Part shown: positions 54,028-62,974 of the stretch, one piece after another | How positions within the stretch are numbered: position 1 is the stretch's first letter | How the letters are laid out: each line of letters begins with the position of its first letter | NCBI RefSeq assembly: GCF_000378605.1 | Contig: NZ_KB905155.1 | Coordinates: 558,001 to 622,000, forward strand | Length of the DNA: 64,000 nt | Direction: 5' to 3' | From: Thioalkalivibrio sp. ALJ21 | GTDB lineage: Bacteria; Pseudomonadota; Gammaproteobacteria; Ectothiorhodospirales; Ectothiorhodospiraceae | The notes under the pieces: generated by a model | Seen by the model: only the letters and a program-made list of their open reading frames with translations | Told to the model about the DNA's origin: nothing | Databases searched by the model: none | Made by a program: the position numbers and the translations under genes

Positions 54028-56070
54028 TTATGGCATCCGCAGCGAGGCCTGGGCGGCGGCTGGCTCGCGAAGGTCGGATACAGCGAGACGGCGCAGGGCC
54101 GTCAGGTGTCCGGCCCGTTCGTCGGGCCGGGCGGGCGCGAAGCGGGCTCGGTTGTAGTGCTCGGCGAAGGCATCGACGAGGGGCGCGAGATCCGGCCGTG
54201 CAGCCTTGACCCGTCGGGCCCAGGCGACGACGGGCTCGTGCGGGCGCCGGCCAAGCCCCGTGTGCTGTCGTTCGATACGGCGGGAAAGGCGTTGCAGCAG
54301 TCGATCGGCTATCTCACGGGCACGGCGAGGGCGGCGCCAAACGTTCCAGGCCAGCGCTGCGACAGCCAGTAGACCAAAGCCGACACCCAGTGCCGTGACG
54401 ATGTCACGCCAGTCCGTCGCGTCGAGCCCGAAACGGGCAAACAGTTCCCGCTGGCGCTCGGGATCGAATGCCAGCACCCAACTCTCCCAGCGGAACCGGG
54501 CGAAATCGCGCCAGTCTTCGAAGCCAAATCGAAATTGCTGCACCCAGCCCAGCCCGTCACGACGCAGGAAATCGGGCACGGATTCGCCCTCGCCACCGGT
54601 AAGGCCGCCAATGCCGGCCTCAATGCGCTCCGGGGCGATCGCCGCAGTGGGGTCGACGCGAATCCAGCCTTCGCCATCCAGCCAGACCTCGTTCCAGGCA
54701 TGGGCGTCGGCGTTGCGCAGGCGCAGGTATTCGCCCCGCTGCATCCATTCGCCCCCTTGGTAGCCCGTAACCACGCGGGTGGGGATCCCCGCCGAGCGCA
54801 TTAGCACGGCGAACGCGGAGGCATAGTGCTCGCAGTAACCGGCCTGGGTCTCGAACAGGAACTGGTCGGTGACATCCCCCTCGAGCGTGGGGGGCTGCAG
54901 GGTATAGCGATAGGGGGCGGCTGCGAAGCGATCCAGGGCGGCCTGGATGATCGCGCGGTCATCGTCGCCATGCGTGGCGCGCCAGAGGGCGACCTCGGCA
55001 CGGGAGCGAGGGGCTGCGCTGGGTGGGAGCTCAAGAGCGCGTTCACGGGCGGACCTGCTCAGGGCTTCGTCGCCGCCCGGTGGGCGTGTCAGGTCGGCCT
55101 CGGCGTCGTACTGGATGCGGTTTACGATGCGCCGATCGCGTACGACCTGGTGGTTGTCGCGGTACTCGGCGTTGTCCGGCAGGGAAACGGGATAGTCGAG
55201 CACCGGCAGGTAACGCACGCGGGTGGGTTCCAGCGTGGCGGTGTAGGCCACCACCTCGTTCGGGTCGCCCGGCTGGGGCAGGTCAATACTGGATTCCCCG
55301 CCCTCGGCCTGCCAGCGGCGGCCGTCAAAGTCCGTCATTACCAGCGCGCGCCAGTACTGGGCCCGTGGTGGAGGCACGTAGTCGTGGAACTGGACACGCA
55401 TCGCGGTGGTTTCGTCCTGCAGCAGCTCCGCGATGTCGCCGGGGTTCAGTTCGCCGGAGAGGGCCGTGGTAGCCACTTCGTCGCGTTGCGGGTCGCCCCA
55501 CAGTGGTCCCTGTACGCGCGGGAAGGCGACGAACAGGATCAGCATGAACGGGAGGGCATGGACCATCATCCAGCCGGAATGCTTCGCCAGGCGCCGCCGT
55601 TCGAGGGGGCGCCCGGCATGCACCTGGACCAGGGCGGCGGTGAGCAGCCAGGCGGACAGCAGAGACCAGGCGGCGATCAGCATCGACTGGTCGAAGAAGT
55701 AGGTGGTGACGACCACGAAATAGCCGAGGAACAGCCCGATCACGATATCCCGCCGGTTGCGGGTCTCGAGCAGTTTGAGCGCCATCATGACCAGCAACAG
55801 GGCGGTGCCTGCCTCCTGCCCGAACAGGGTGCCGTACTGCAGAAAAGTCAGTCCGCCCGCGAAAGCGGCGAGCAGGGCCATCTGTCCGATGGAAGGGGGC
55901 TTGCGGTCGCGCAGATGGAACCAGCTGCGCAGGAGGATGGCCGCCGCTACGAGCAGCGTGACCCACAGTGGCTGGTGCCAGGCATGTGGCAGCGCGGCCA
56001 CTGGCAGGGCGAGCAGCGCGAGTTCCAGGCCCTGCAACTCCGGTAAATGCTGCCGGCTCGAACGGTTCAC
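54028..56070 (-). CDS. TgpA-like transglutaminase with DUF3488 membrane domain
   Basis: A 680-residue inner-membrane protein. Five to six hydrophobic helices (about 15-185) form the DUF3488 part, followed by a periplasmic transglutaminase-like domain and one more helix near the C-terminus (around 575-595). The catalytic triad is visible: cysteine in QAGYCEHYASAF (about 413), histidine in ADAHAWNEVWL (about 457) and aspartate in RVDPTAA (about 474). TgpA of Pseudomonas is an essential protein of this type. Its ATG overlaps the DUF58 stop (ATGA). It ends the moxR-DUF58-tgpA operon. Confidence 0.92.
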   Translation of the reverse strand: MNRSSRQHLPELQGLELALLALPVAALPHAWHQPLWVTLLVAAAILLRSWFHLRDRKPPSIGQMALLAAFAGGLTFLQYGTLFGQEAGTALLLVMMALKLLETRNRRDIVIGLFLGYFVVVTTYFFDQSMLIAAWSLLSAWLLTAALVQVHAGRPLERRRLAKHSGWMMVHALPFMLILFVAFPRVQGPLWGDPQRDEVATTALSGELNPGDIAELLQDETTAMRVQFHDYVPPPRAQYWRALVMTDFDGRRWQAEGGESSIDLPQPGDPNEVVAYTATLEPTRVRYLPVLDYPVSLPDNAEYRDNHQVVRDRRIVNRIQYDAEADLTRPPGGDEALSRSARERALELPPSAAPRSRAEVALWRATHGDDDRAIIQAALDRFAAAPYRYTLQPPTLEGDVTDQFLFETQAGYCEHYASAFAVLMRSAGIPTRVVTGYQGGEWMQRGEYLRLRNADAHAWNEVWLDGEGWIRVDPTAAIAPERIEAGIGGLTGGEGESVPDFLRRDGLGWVQQFRFGFEDWRDFARFRWESWVLAFDPERQRELFARFGLDATDWRDIVTALGVGFGLLAVAALAWNVWRRPRRAREIADRLLQRLSRRIERQHTGLGRRPHEPVVAWARRVKAARPDLAPLVDAFAEHYNRARFAPARPDERAGHLTALRRLAVSDLREPAAAQASLRMP

Positions 56071-57101
56071 TTCTTTGCTCCCCTGGCCGTTTCCGCGACC
56101 GGCAAGGGGATCGGCTCGAAGCGGAATTCGGCGAGGGCGCGCAGGCCCCGCTCCCGCTGCGCCGGGCCCTGCCCGGGCGGGAGGGTCTGGTCGGGCAGGC
56201 GCAGGCCCCAGGCGCGGCCTTCGGCCTCGGCGGCCAGGATCTGATGGCAGAGCATGGAGAGGCGCGTTTCGGTGTCGCTGGCCGGCATGGAGGACCAGTC
56301 GATCCAGAGCGTGTCACGGCCTCCTGCGACCGTTTCGCGGATGTGCAGCTTGCCGGTGCGAGCCAGGGCCTTCCACAGGATCCGGCCAGGCGGGTCTCCG
56401 GGGCGGTACGGGCGGATGTGATCCGGTGTGGAGGCATCCTGACGCCGCTGGGCGCCGGCTTGGTCTCCGAGGGCGGTATGGGCGGCCCCCGGGTCCACGG
56501 GTTGCGGATACACGAGGATCTCGCTGGTCAGCCCCAGCCAGCTCCAGGCGTTCAGGATGCCGAGCGGGTACTGGGTGCCCAGGTGTTGGCGGGGCAGTCG
56601 GTACACCCCGCGGCCGGGGGCCGGCAGAGACAGGGAGGCCACTTGCTGCCCACGGCCCGGTACCGCAACGGGTTCGCTCGTGTATTCGCCGATGCTCAGA
56701 TGCAGGGCCTCACGGTCGCGCCCGCGCGTATCCTCCAGGCGCAGGGAGACGGACAGAATCTGGTTGGCGAATACCGGTGTGGTGGGCAGCGCCGACACCT
56801 TGAGCCCGAGCAGGTTGCGATGGGTGTACCAGATGGCGTTATGGCCGATCCCGACCAGGAGAAAGGTCAGCAGGAACGCCATGTTGTTGGAATAGTTGAT
56901 TGCCCCCAGCAGCATCACGCCCAGGATCGCCAGCAGCGTGTAGCCGGCCCGGGTCGGCAGGATGTAGATGCGGTCGCGGCCTAGGGTGGTCTGTGCCCCA
57001 TCGTCGCGATGGCGCCGCGTGACCCAGCGGATAACGCCTTCACGCAGGCGCCGCCCCCGGGATCGGAGCCGCTCAGCGGGCCCTAGCGAACTGGCACGCA
57101 T
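56067..57101 (-). CDS. DUF58 membrane protein of the MoxR operon
   Basis: A 344-residue protein with two N-terminal membrane helices (about 45-90) and a DUF58 domain toward the C-terminus, with the typical HIRPYRPGDPPGRILWKALART segment (about 225-246; split as HIRPYRPGDPPGRILWK). DUF58 proteins accompany MoxR ATPases and often have a von Willebrand-like fold. The ATG at 57101 overlaps the moxR end by 19 bases. A longer open frame upstream, inside moxR, is rejected. With the neighbours it likely forms an envelope quality or assembly complex. Confidence 0.9.
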   Translation of the reverse strand: MRASSLGPAERLRSRGRRLREGVIRWVTRRHRDDGAQTTLGRDRIYILPTRAGYTLLAILGVMLLGAINYSNNMAFLLTFLLVGIGHNAIWYTHRNLLGLKVSALPTTPVFANQILSVSLRLEDTRGRDREALHLSIGEYTSEPVAVPGRGQQVASLSLPAPGRGVYRLPRQHLGTQYPLGILNAWSWLGLTSEILVYPQPVDPGAAHTALGDQAGAQRRQDASTPDHIRPYRPGDPPGRILWKALARTGKLHIRETVAGGRDTLWIDWSSMPASDTETRLSMLCHQILAAEAEGRAWGLRLPDQTLPPGQGPAQRERGLRALAEFRFEPIPLPVAETARGAKK

Positions 57102-58009
57102 TCCAGCAGCCGTTCCACCGTGCGTGCGGGGCTGTCCGGTTCGCGGGCGCGGACCCGATGGCCGGCCACGGCCGGCAGGACGTCCGCCAGGTCGTCCGGG
57201 GTCACGTAGTCGCGTCCGTCGAGGAAGGCATGCGCCCGTGCGGCGCGCAGCAGGCCGAGCCCGGCCCGCGGCGAGAGTCCGTGGGCAAAGCGTGCGCGGT
57301 CGCGGCTCGCCTGAATCAGGTCCTGGAGATAGTCCAGCACCACCGGTTCGGCATGCACCTGGACAATCCGGGACTGCCAAGCCTGCAGGTCCTCGGGAGA
57401 TACAATCGCGCTCGGGGCAGGATGGGCAACGGGAGCCGCCGCTGCACCGCCGCGTTCGAGCAACGCGCGCTCGGCGCGGGCATCGGGATAGCCCAGTTCG
57501 ATGCGCATCAGGAAGCGATCCATCTGGGATTCCGGCAGGGGATGTGTGCCGACCTGTTCTTCCGGGTTCTGCGTGGCGATCACGAAGAACGGTTCGGGCA
57601 GGGGGCGGGTCGCGCCCTCCACACTGGCCTGACGCTCTTCCATCGCCTCGAGCAGGGCGCTCTGGGTCTTGGGGGGCGCGCGATTGATCTCGTCGGCCAG
57701 CAGGACCTGGGTAAAGATCGGGCCGGGGTGAAAGCGGAACTCGCCGGAGCCCTGCTCGAACACCGACACCCCGAGGACATCGCCGGGCAGGAGATCGCTG
57801 GTGAACTGCACGCGGCGGTAATCGAGGTTCATCGCCGCGGCCAGGGCATGGGCGAGGGTCGTCTTGCCAACGCCCGGCTGATCCTCGATCAGCAGATGGC
57901 CGTTGGCGAGCAGGCAGGTCAAGGCCAGCCGGACCCGATCGGGTTTGCCCAGCAGGATGTCGTTCAGCGCGCTTTCGACCTGGTGTAGAGCTTCATTGGC
58001 CGCAGGCAT
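57083..58009 (-). CDS. MoxR-family AAA+ ATPase
   Basis: A 308-residue AAA+ ATPase. The Walker A is GVGKTTLAHALA (about 45-56), Walker B LLADEINRAPPKTQSALLEAM (about 105-125), and the sensor region IATQNPEEQVGTHPLPESQMDRF. MoxR ATPases act as chaperones for assembling metal- or membrane-bound complexes with DUF58 and VWA proteins. Here the partners encoded next are a DUF58 protein and a TgpA-like transglutaminase. It is the first gene of the operon and divergent from the lipid transport operon that follows to the right. Confidence 0.93.
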   Translation of the reverse strand: MPAANEALHQVESALNDILLGKPDRVRLALTCLLANGHLLIEDQPGVGKTTLAHALAAAMNLDYRRVQFTSDLLPGDVLGVSVFEQGSGEFRFHPGPIFTQVLLADEINRAPPKTQSALLEAMEERQASVEGATRPLPEPFFVIATQNPEEQVGTHPLPESQMDRFLMRIELGYPDARAERALLERGGAAAAPVAHPAPSAIVSPEDLQAWQSRIVQVHAEPVVLDYLQDLIQASRDRARFAHGLSPRAGLGLLRAARAHAFLDGRDYVTPDDLADVLPAVAGHRVRAREPDSPARTVERLLECVPVR

Positions 58010-58136
58010 TGGGCTCCTCGTGGTGGATGGTGTCGGGCGAAAAAGAGGGCGCCCGATCAGCGTGATGCGTGCGAGATATTTAAGCCCCGCTTCGCGTGTC
58101 GGGTGAGTTTGCGGCTACCATGGCCGCAATTGCCCC

Positions 58137-59297
58137 ATGAGCGACAGTATGGACAAGCAGGCCGCCGATTCGGGCCAGACGTTTCGCTATGATGCCACAG
58201 CCTCGCCGGATGCCTGCCTGCAGCTGTCGGGTCGGCTGGACGTGCATGCGGTGGAGCGTGTCTGGTCGCCTCTGCGCCGCCGCGCCCGCGAGCTGGCCGA
58301 GGGTACGCAGGCTGCGGTGACGCTGGATGTCGGTGACCTCGAGTATTGCGATGGTGCCGGGGCGGCGTTGCTGCATGCCCTGGAGCGCGATATCGAGCGG
58401 GCGGGGCGCCAGGTGGAACTGGTGGGTGTCCAGGGTCTGGTGGAGGAGCAGCTGACCCCGTACCGTGAGCTGGAAACCGTAGAGCCGGCGCGTCACGAGA
58501 CTCGCGGGGGACTGCTGGCCCAGTCACTCGAGGCCGTGTCGCGCGTTGGGCAGGCGGCCTATTCGCAGTTCGGATTCATCGGCGAGCTGACGCGGGCCCT
58601 GGGTTCGGCCGTGCTGAATCCCCGCCAGGTTCGCTGGGGGGACACCTTTCGGGTGGCCGAGGCGGCCGGGTTCCAGGCGCTGCCCATCGTGTCCCTGATT
58701 GCCTTCCTGCTGGGTGTGATCCTGGCATTCCAGTCTGCGATCGCGATGCGGCAGTTCGGTGGCGAGATCTTTGTCGCCAATCTGGTGGCAGTGTCGCTGT
58801 TCCGCGAGCTGGGGCCGTTGATGATGGCAATCCTGCTGGCCGGGCGGTCCGGGGCCGCGTTTGCGGCCGAGATCGGCACGATGAAGGTGAACGAGGAGGT
58901 CAACGCCCTGAAGACCATGGGGCTCGACCCGGTGCGTTTTCTGGTGCTGCCGAAGGTGCTCGCGGGCATCCTGGTCGCGCCGCTGCTGGCGCTGTACGCG
59001 AACATGATTGGCCTGCTGGGTGCCGCAGTGGTGATGCAGGGATTCGGGATCCCCTGGACGGCGTTCTTTAATCAGGTGACCGTCGCGCTCGACCTTTCGG
59101 ACCTGTTCACGGGACTGTTCAAGGCGTTGATCTTTGGCCTGCTGATCGCGGGCGTGGGCTGCCTGCGCGGGCTGCAAACGGCCAGCGGTGCCGCGGCCGT
59201 CGGCATCTCCACTACCAGCGCGGTGGTGACGTCGATCATCCTGATCGTGGTGTTCGACGGCCTGTTTGCCGTCCTGTTCTATCACATGGGGGTCTGA
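58137..59297 (+). CDS. Fused STAS-MlaE permease of a lipid ABC transporter
   Basis: A 386-residue protein. Residues about 15-115 form a STAS/MlaB-like domain (CLQLSGRLDVHAVERVW ... DLEYCDGAGAALLHALE) and residues about 150-386 the MlaE/YrbE permease (LGVILAFQSAIAMRQFGGE, MAILLAGRSGAAFAAEIGTMKVNEE). In E. coli MlaB and MlaE are separate proteins; here they are fused at the N-terminus. It is the first gene of permease-ATPase-MCE-lipoprotein, which should move phospholipids between membranes. An MlaC-like periplasmic carrier is absent. Confidence 0.92.
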   Translation: MSDSMDKQAADSGQTFRYDATASPDACLQLSGRLDVHAVERVWSPLRRRARELAEGTQAAVTLDVGDLEYCDGAGAALLHALERDIERAGRQVELVGVQGLVEEQLTPYRELETVEPARHETRGGLLAQSLEAVSRVGQAAYSQFGFIGELTRALGSAVLNPRQVRWGDTFRVAEAAGFQALPIVSLIAFLLGVILAFQSAIAMRQFGGEIFVANLVAVSLFRELGPLMMAILLAGRSGAAFAAEIGTMKVNEEVNALKTMGLDPVRFLVLPKVLAGILVAPLLALYANMIGLLGAAVVMQGFGIPWTAFFNQVTVALDLSDLFTGLFKALIFGLLIAGVGCLRGLQTASGAAAVGISTTSAVVTSIILIVVFDGLFAVLFYHMGV

Positions 59298-59300
59298 CAG

Positions 59301-60080
59301 GTGGCGAGCGCGGAGCCGGTGATCAAGGTGCGCGACCTCACCATGGGGTTTGGCGACTTTGTGCTGATGCGGGACCTCAACTTCGACGTTCAGCGTGGCG
59401 AGATCTTCGTAATCCTCGGCGGCTCCGGGAGCGGCAAGAGTACGCTGCTCAAGCACATGATCGGGCTCTACACACCGCAGAACGGACACATCTGGGTGGC
59501 CGGCGCCGACATCACGACTGCGGAAGGCAAGGCGCGCGAGGCGATCCTGCGCCGTGTCGGGGTGATGTACCAGATGGGGGCGCTGTTCGGCTCCATGACG
59601 CTGCTCGAGAACGTGCGTCTGCCGCTGGAGGTCCATACCGACCTGCCACGCGAGGCGATGGACGCGATCGCCAGGGCGCGCCTGCAGCTCGTCGGGCTTG
59701 GGGAGTTCGCGGACTTCATGCCTTCGGAGATCAGCGGCGGCATGCAAAAGCGCGCGGCGATTGCGCGTGCGATGGTGCTGGACCCGGAAGTCCTGTTCCT
59801 GGACGAACCCTCCGCAGGGCTGGACCCGATCACCTCGGCGGAGCTCGACCAGTTGATCCTGCGGCTGGCGCGCAGCCTGGACATGACCATCGTGATTGTC
59901 AGCCACGAGCTGGCCAGTATTTTTGCGATTGCCGACCGGGTCATTATGCTCGACAAGGAAAGCAAGGGCATCGTTGCCGAAGGGAACCCGGCGACTCTGC
60001 GTGATACATCCGATCACCCGTGGGTACAGCGGTTCCTGCAGCGGGCCGATTCGGCCGACTCCGAAGAGAGATCTACATGA
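59301..60080 (+). CDS. MlaF-like ATP-binding protein of the lipid ABC transporter
   Basis: A 259-residue ATPase. Walker A is GGSGSGKSTLLKHM, the signature ISGGMQKRAAIARAM and Walker B VLFLDEPSAGLDP. It starts with GTG at 59301, three bases after the permease stop, and its own stop overlaps the MCE gene start (ATGA). It powers the Mla/Pqi-like transport. No C-terminal extra domain is seen. Family naming is by homology to MlaF, although the lipoprotein in this operon is of the PqiC type. Confidence 0.93.
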   Translation: MASAEPVIKVRDLTMGFGDFVLMRDLNFDVQRGEIFVILGGSGSGKSTLLKHMIGLYTPQNGHIWVAGADITTAEGKAREAILRRVGVMYQMGALFGSMTLLENVRLPLEVHTDLPREAMDAIARARLQLVGLGEFADFMPSEISGGMQKRAAIARAMVLDPEVLFLDEPSAGLDPITSAELDQLILRLARSLDMTIVIVSHELASIFAIADRVIMLDKESKGIVAEGNPATLRDTSDHPWVQRFLQRADSADSEERST

Positions 60081-61090
60081 GTGCCCGACAACATTTTCGC
60101 CTGGGATTGTTCATCGTCGGTGGTCTGGTGGCGCTGGTGACCGCGCTGATCATCATGACCGCGGGCAATCTCTTTCGCGCATCGATCCCGATCGAGACCT
60201 ACGTCGATTCATCCGTGCAGGGGCTGGAGATCGGTGCGCCGGTGAAGTTTCGCGGCGTGACCATTGGCGAGATCACGCACCTGGGCTTTACCTCGGTGGA
60301 GTACCAGCAAGACGTGGACCCGCGCGAGCGCAAGCGCTATGTGATGGTCGAGGCCCGGCTCTGGCCGGACCGCTTCGCGGCTAGTGCCCGCGAGCAGGAT
60401 TTCGAGGCGGAAGTCCTGAAGAACCTGGTGGAAGCGGGCCTGCGGGTGCGCATTGCGGCACAGGGCATCACGGGCATGAACTATCTGGAGGCGGACTTCT
60501 CCGATCCGGAAGAACACCCACCGCTGGAACACGACTGGGAGCCGCGGTCGATCTACATCCCGTCGTCCCCGAGTATCGCCGTGCAGTTCATGGAGTACGC
60601 CGAGAATCTGCTCAAGCGGATCGACGGGCTGGATATCGAGGGCACCATCGAGAACCTGAACACGTTGCTGGTGACCGTCGACGACACCGTATCCAGTCTG
60701 GACACTGGGGGGCTGAACCAGCGAGCTGATGACCTGATCTCGGAGCTCGAGCAGACCATGCGCACGGCCGATCGGGTAATGCAGTCGGTCGAGGCCCTGG
60801 TGGACCACCCGGACACACAGGCACTGCCCACCGAGACTCGCAAGGCGATCCAGGAGCTGCGTCGTACGGCCGAGGCTGCCGATGTCGCGGGCCTGGTCGA
60901 ACGCATGGACTCGATGGTCGAGCGACTGGATCGGGGCATGGATGTCAGCGAGTCGAAGCTGCTGGAGACCCTGGACGAGCTGCAAGGCGCGATCTCGGGC
61001 CTGCGCAGCTTGTCGGATGATGTACGCCGCAACCCCGGTGGCACGCTGTTCGGTGCCCCGCCACCGCGCAGCCGCATGGACGAGGAGTAA
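60077..61090 (+). CDS. MCE-domain (MlaD/PqiB-like) protein
   Basis: A 337-residue protein with an N-terminal membrane helix (about 9-30), one MCE domain (about 38-125, VQGLEIGAPVKFRGVTIGEI) and a long helical C-terminal part (about 165-320) that would form the pore tail. MlaD has one MCE domain like this, while PqiB has three; the long helical tail is more like MlaD relatives in operons with DUF330 lipoproteins. It overlaps the ATPase end by four bases, and a lipoprotein gene follows after two bases. Confidence 0.92.
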   Translation: MSARQHFRLGLFIVGGLVALVTALIIMTAGNLFRASIPIETYVDSSVQGLEIGAPVKFRGVTIGEITHLGFTSVEYQQDVDPRERKRYVMVEARLWPDRFAASAREQDFEAEVLKNLVEAGLRVRIAAQGITGMNYLEADFSDPEEHPPLEHDWEPRSIYIPSSPSIAVQFMEYAENLLKRIDGLDIEGTIENLNTLLVTVDDTVSSLDTGGLNQRADDLISELEQTMRTADRVMQSVEALVDHPDTQALPTETRKAIQELRRTAEAADVAGLVERMDSMVERLDRGMDVSESKLLETLDELQGAISGLRSLSDDVRRNPGGTLFGAPPPRSRMDEE

Positions 61091-61092
61091 GC

Positions 61093-61746
61093 ATGAACTG
61101 GTGGAAAGTTCCGACCCTGATGCTCGCCGCGCTGGTCCTGGGCGGGTGCACGCTGTTGCCGGATCGCGAGCCGCTCGATCGCTCCTGGTATCTGCTGGAG
61201 TTGCCGGACGAGCCGCCCGCACGTACGGCGGAGGGGCCGGTGGCCGTCGAACTGGGGTCGGTCCGGGTCGCTCCGGCCTATGCCGGCAATGGGCTGGTGT
61301 ACCGGCTGGGGAATCACCAGTATGAGTCGGATTACTACAACGAGTGGTTCCTGAAGCCGTCGGAGCAGCTTGAACAACTGCTGCGGGAACGCTGGACGCG
61401 CAATGATGCCGCGCTGGAGCTGGTCGACAACGCCTCTGCAGTGCGCGAACAGGGGCGTCCTGCCGTGCGGGTCCATGTCCTGATCACCGCGCTGTACGGA
61501 GACCTGGAAGGGACTGATGAGGTCGGATCCAATGGTCTGGCCGTGATGGGGACCGGGCACATGGGGCTGCGCGCCCAGCTGAGCCAGGGCGATCGCAGCC
61601 GTCTGGTCCACCTGGAATCCGAACAGGCGCTGGAACGGCGTTCGGCCTCACAGCTGGTGTCGGCCCTGTCGCGTGCGACGGCCGAGGTCCTGGCGGATCT
61701 GGAGGATGCGATTCTGGAAGATGTCGAGGCTGCGCGCGATGACTGA
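61093..61746 (+). CDS. ABC-type transport auxiliary lipoprotein (PqiC/DUF330-like)
   Basis: A 217-residue lipoprotein. The signal ends in LVLGGC, a good lipobox with Cys17. After the lipid anchor the sequence has the LAA-type beta-sandwich with SWYLLELPDEP and VRVAPAYAGNGLVYRLGNHQYE, typical of the PqiC (DUF330) family. It should sit in the outer membrane and dock to the MCE tail. The operon has no MlaC, so this may be the outer-membrane end of the channel. Its end overlaps the next gene by eight bases. Confidence 0.9.
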   Translation: MNWWKVPTLMLAALVLGGCTLLPDREPLDRSWYLLELPDEPPARTAEGPVAVELGSVRVAPAYAGNGLVYRLGNHQYESDYYNEWFLKPSEQLEQLLRERWTRNDAALELVDNASAVREQGRPAVRVHVLITALYGDLEGTDEVGSNGLAVMGTGHMGLRAQLSQGDRSRLVHLESEQALERRSASQLVSALSRATAEVLADLEDAILEDVEAARDD

Positions 61747-62242
61747 TGTCTTCGACTTCTCGGTGCCGGCGGCAGATGGCACCGAACAGCCCCTGGGGGC
61801 CTATCGCGGGGATGTCCTGCTGATCGTCAATGTGGCCAGCGAGTGCGGGTTCACCCCGCAGTACGAGGGGCTGCAGGCACTGCAGGAACAGTTCGCCGGA
61901 CGCGGCTTTCACGTGCTCGGCTTCCCCTGCAACCAGTTTGGCAGGCAGGAGCCGGGTGATGCGGAGGCCATACAGGCCTGCGGTGTGCGTTTCGGGGTCG
62001 AGTTTCCGGTGTTTGCCAAGATCGAGGTGAACGGCGAGGGTGCGCACCCGTTGTACCAGCACCTCAAGCAGCAGGCCCCCGGCGCATTGGGCACGCAGGG
62101 GATCAAGTGGAACTTCACCAAGTTTCTGGTCGGTCGTGATGGCTCCGTACTCGACCGCTTTGCGCCCCAGCGCAAGCCGCAGGACCTGGTCGACGTGATC
62201 GAGCGCGCACTCGCCGCACCGCGCCCGGGCGATGGCGGCTGA
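61739..62242 (+). CDS. Glutathione peroxidase (BtuE/GPx family)
   Basis: A 167-residue thiol peroxidase. The peroxidatic cysteine is Cys36 (NVASECGFTPQ); glutamine and tryptophan of the tetrad are in FPCNQFGRQEPG and KWNFTKFLVGRDG. It has cysteine, not selenocysteine. In most bacteria these use thioredoxin rather than glutathione. The first half of the gene overlaps the lipoprotein end, and tadA begins inside its last bases. It probably protects the envelope or cytosol against lipid peroxides, which fits a lipid transport operon only loosely. Confidence 0.93.
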   Translation: MTDVFDFSVPAADGTEQPLGAYRGDVLLIVNVASECGFTPQYEGLQALQEQFAGRGFHVLGFPCNQFGRQEPGDAEAIQACGVRFGVEFPVFAKIEVNGEGAHPLYQHLKQQAPGALGTQGIKWNFTKFLVGRDGSVLDRFAPQRKPQDLVDVIERALAAPRPGDGG

Positions 62243-62759
62243 GGTCGCGTCCGACGCGCGGAGCATGGAACCCGGCGAGCGCGGTCCGGCGCCCACGGAA
62301 CCCGGTGCGCATGCCTACTGGATGGATGTCGCCCTTGCGCAGGCCGAGCGGGCCGCGGAGGTCGGCGAGGTGCCGGTGGGCGCTGTTCTGGTGGATGCGG
62401 AGGGTTATTGTCTGGCCGTCGCCCACAACGCACCGATCGGCGAGCATGACGCCACTGCGCACGCCGAGATTAGAGTCCTCCGTAGAGCCGGAAAGCGGTG
62501 TTCCAACTATCGGCTGACCGGTACCACGCTCTACGTGACCCTCGAGCCGTGTTCGATGTGTGCGGGGGCGATGATCCACGCCCGGGTGGAACGGCTGGTG
62601 TTTGCAGCTTCAGACCCCCGCACAGGGGCCGCCGGAGGCGCCATCGACCTGCTTCATCACCCCGCTCATAACCACCGTCTGGAATGCATCGAAGGCGTGG
62701 CGGCGAAGCGTTCTGCCGAGCTGTTGCGCAATTTCTTTCGTCTACGCCGAAAGCGTTAG
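62232..62759 (+). CDS. tadA: tRNA-specific adenosine deaminase
   Basis: A 175-residue zinc deaminase that makes inosine at the wobble position of tRNA-Arg (ACG). The zinc and catalytic residues are His77 and Glu79 (HAEIR) with Cys107 and Cys110 (EPCSMC). The family core ends at GAIDLLHHPAHNHRLEC. About 26 residues precede the usual start, and an in-frame ATG at 62265 is also possible. The first codons overlap the GPx gene by 11 bases. TadA is normally essential. Confidence 0.94.
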   Translation: MAAEVASDARSMEPGERGPAPTEPGAHAYWMDVALAQAERAAEVGEVPVGAVLVDAEGYCLAVAHNAPIGEHDATAHAEIRVLRRAGKRCSNYRLTGTTLYVTLEPCSMCAGAMIHARVERLVFAASDPRTGAAGGAIDLLHHPAHNHRLECIEGVAAKRSAELLRNFFRLRRKR

Positions 62760-62974
62760 ATCCCCGTGATGTAAAGGCGTTGCCCGGCGGTACGTTGGGG
62801 CGCAGAATCAAGCAAATATGAGAAGGCGTTCACGTTCTGCACATCAACAGTGCGCGCGGATGCCGAGATTCTGTGTCCGGCCACAGGGGTGTACCGATTA
62901 GCCAGCCTCCTTCCAATGATGATCGCGGGGATCCCGTACTGGATCCGGCCACGGGCACACCCGAGTCGGGGTCC

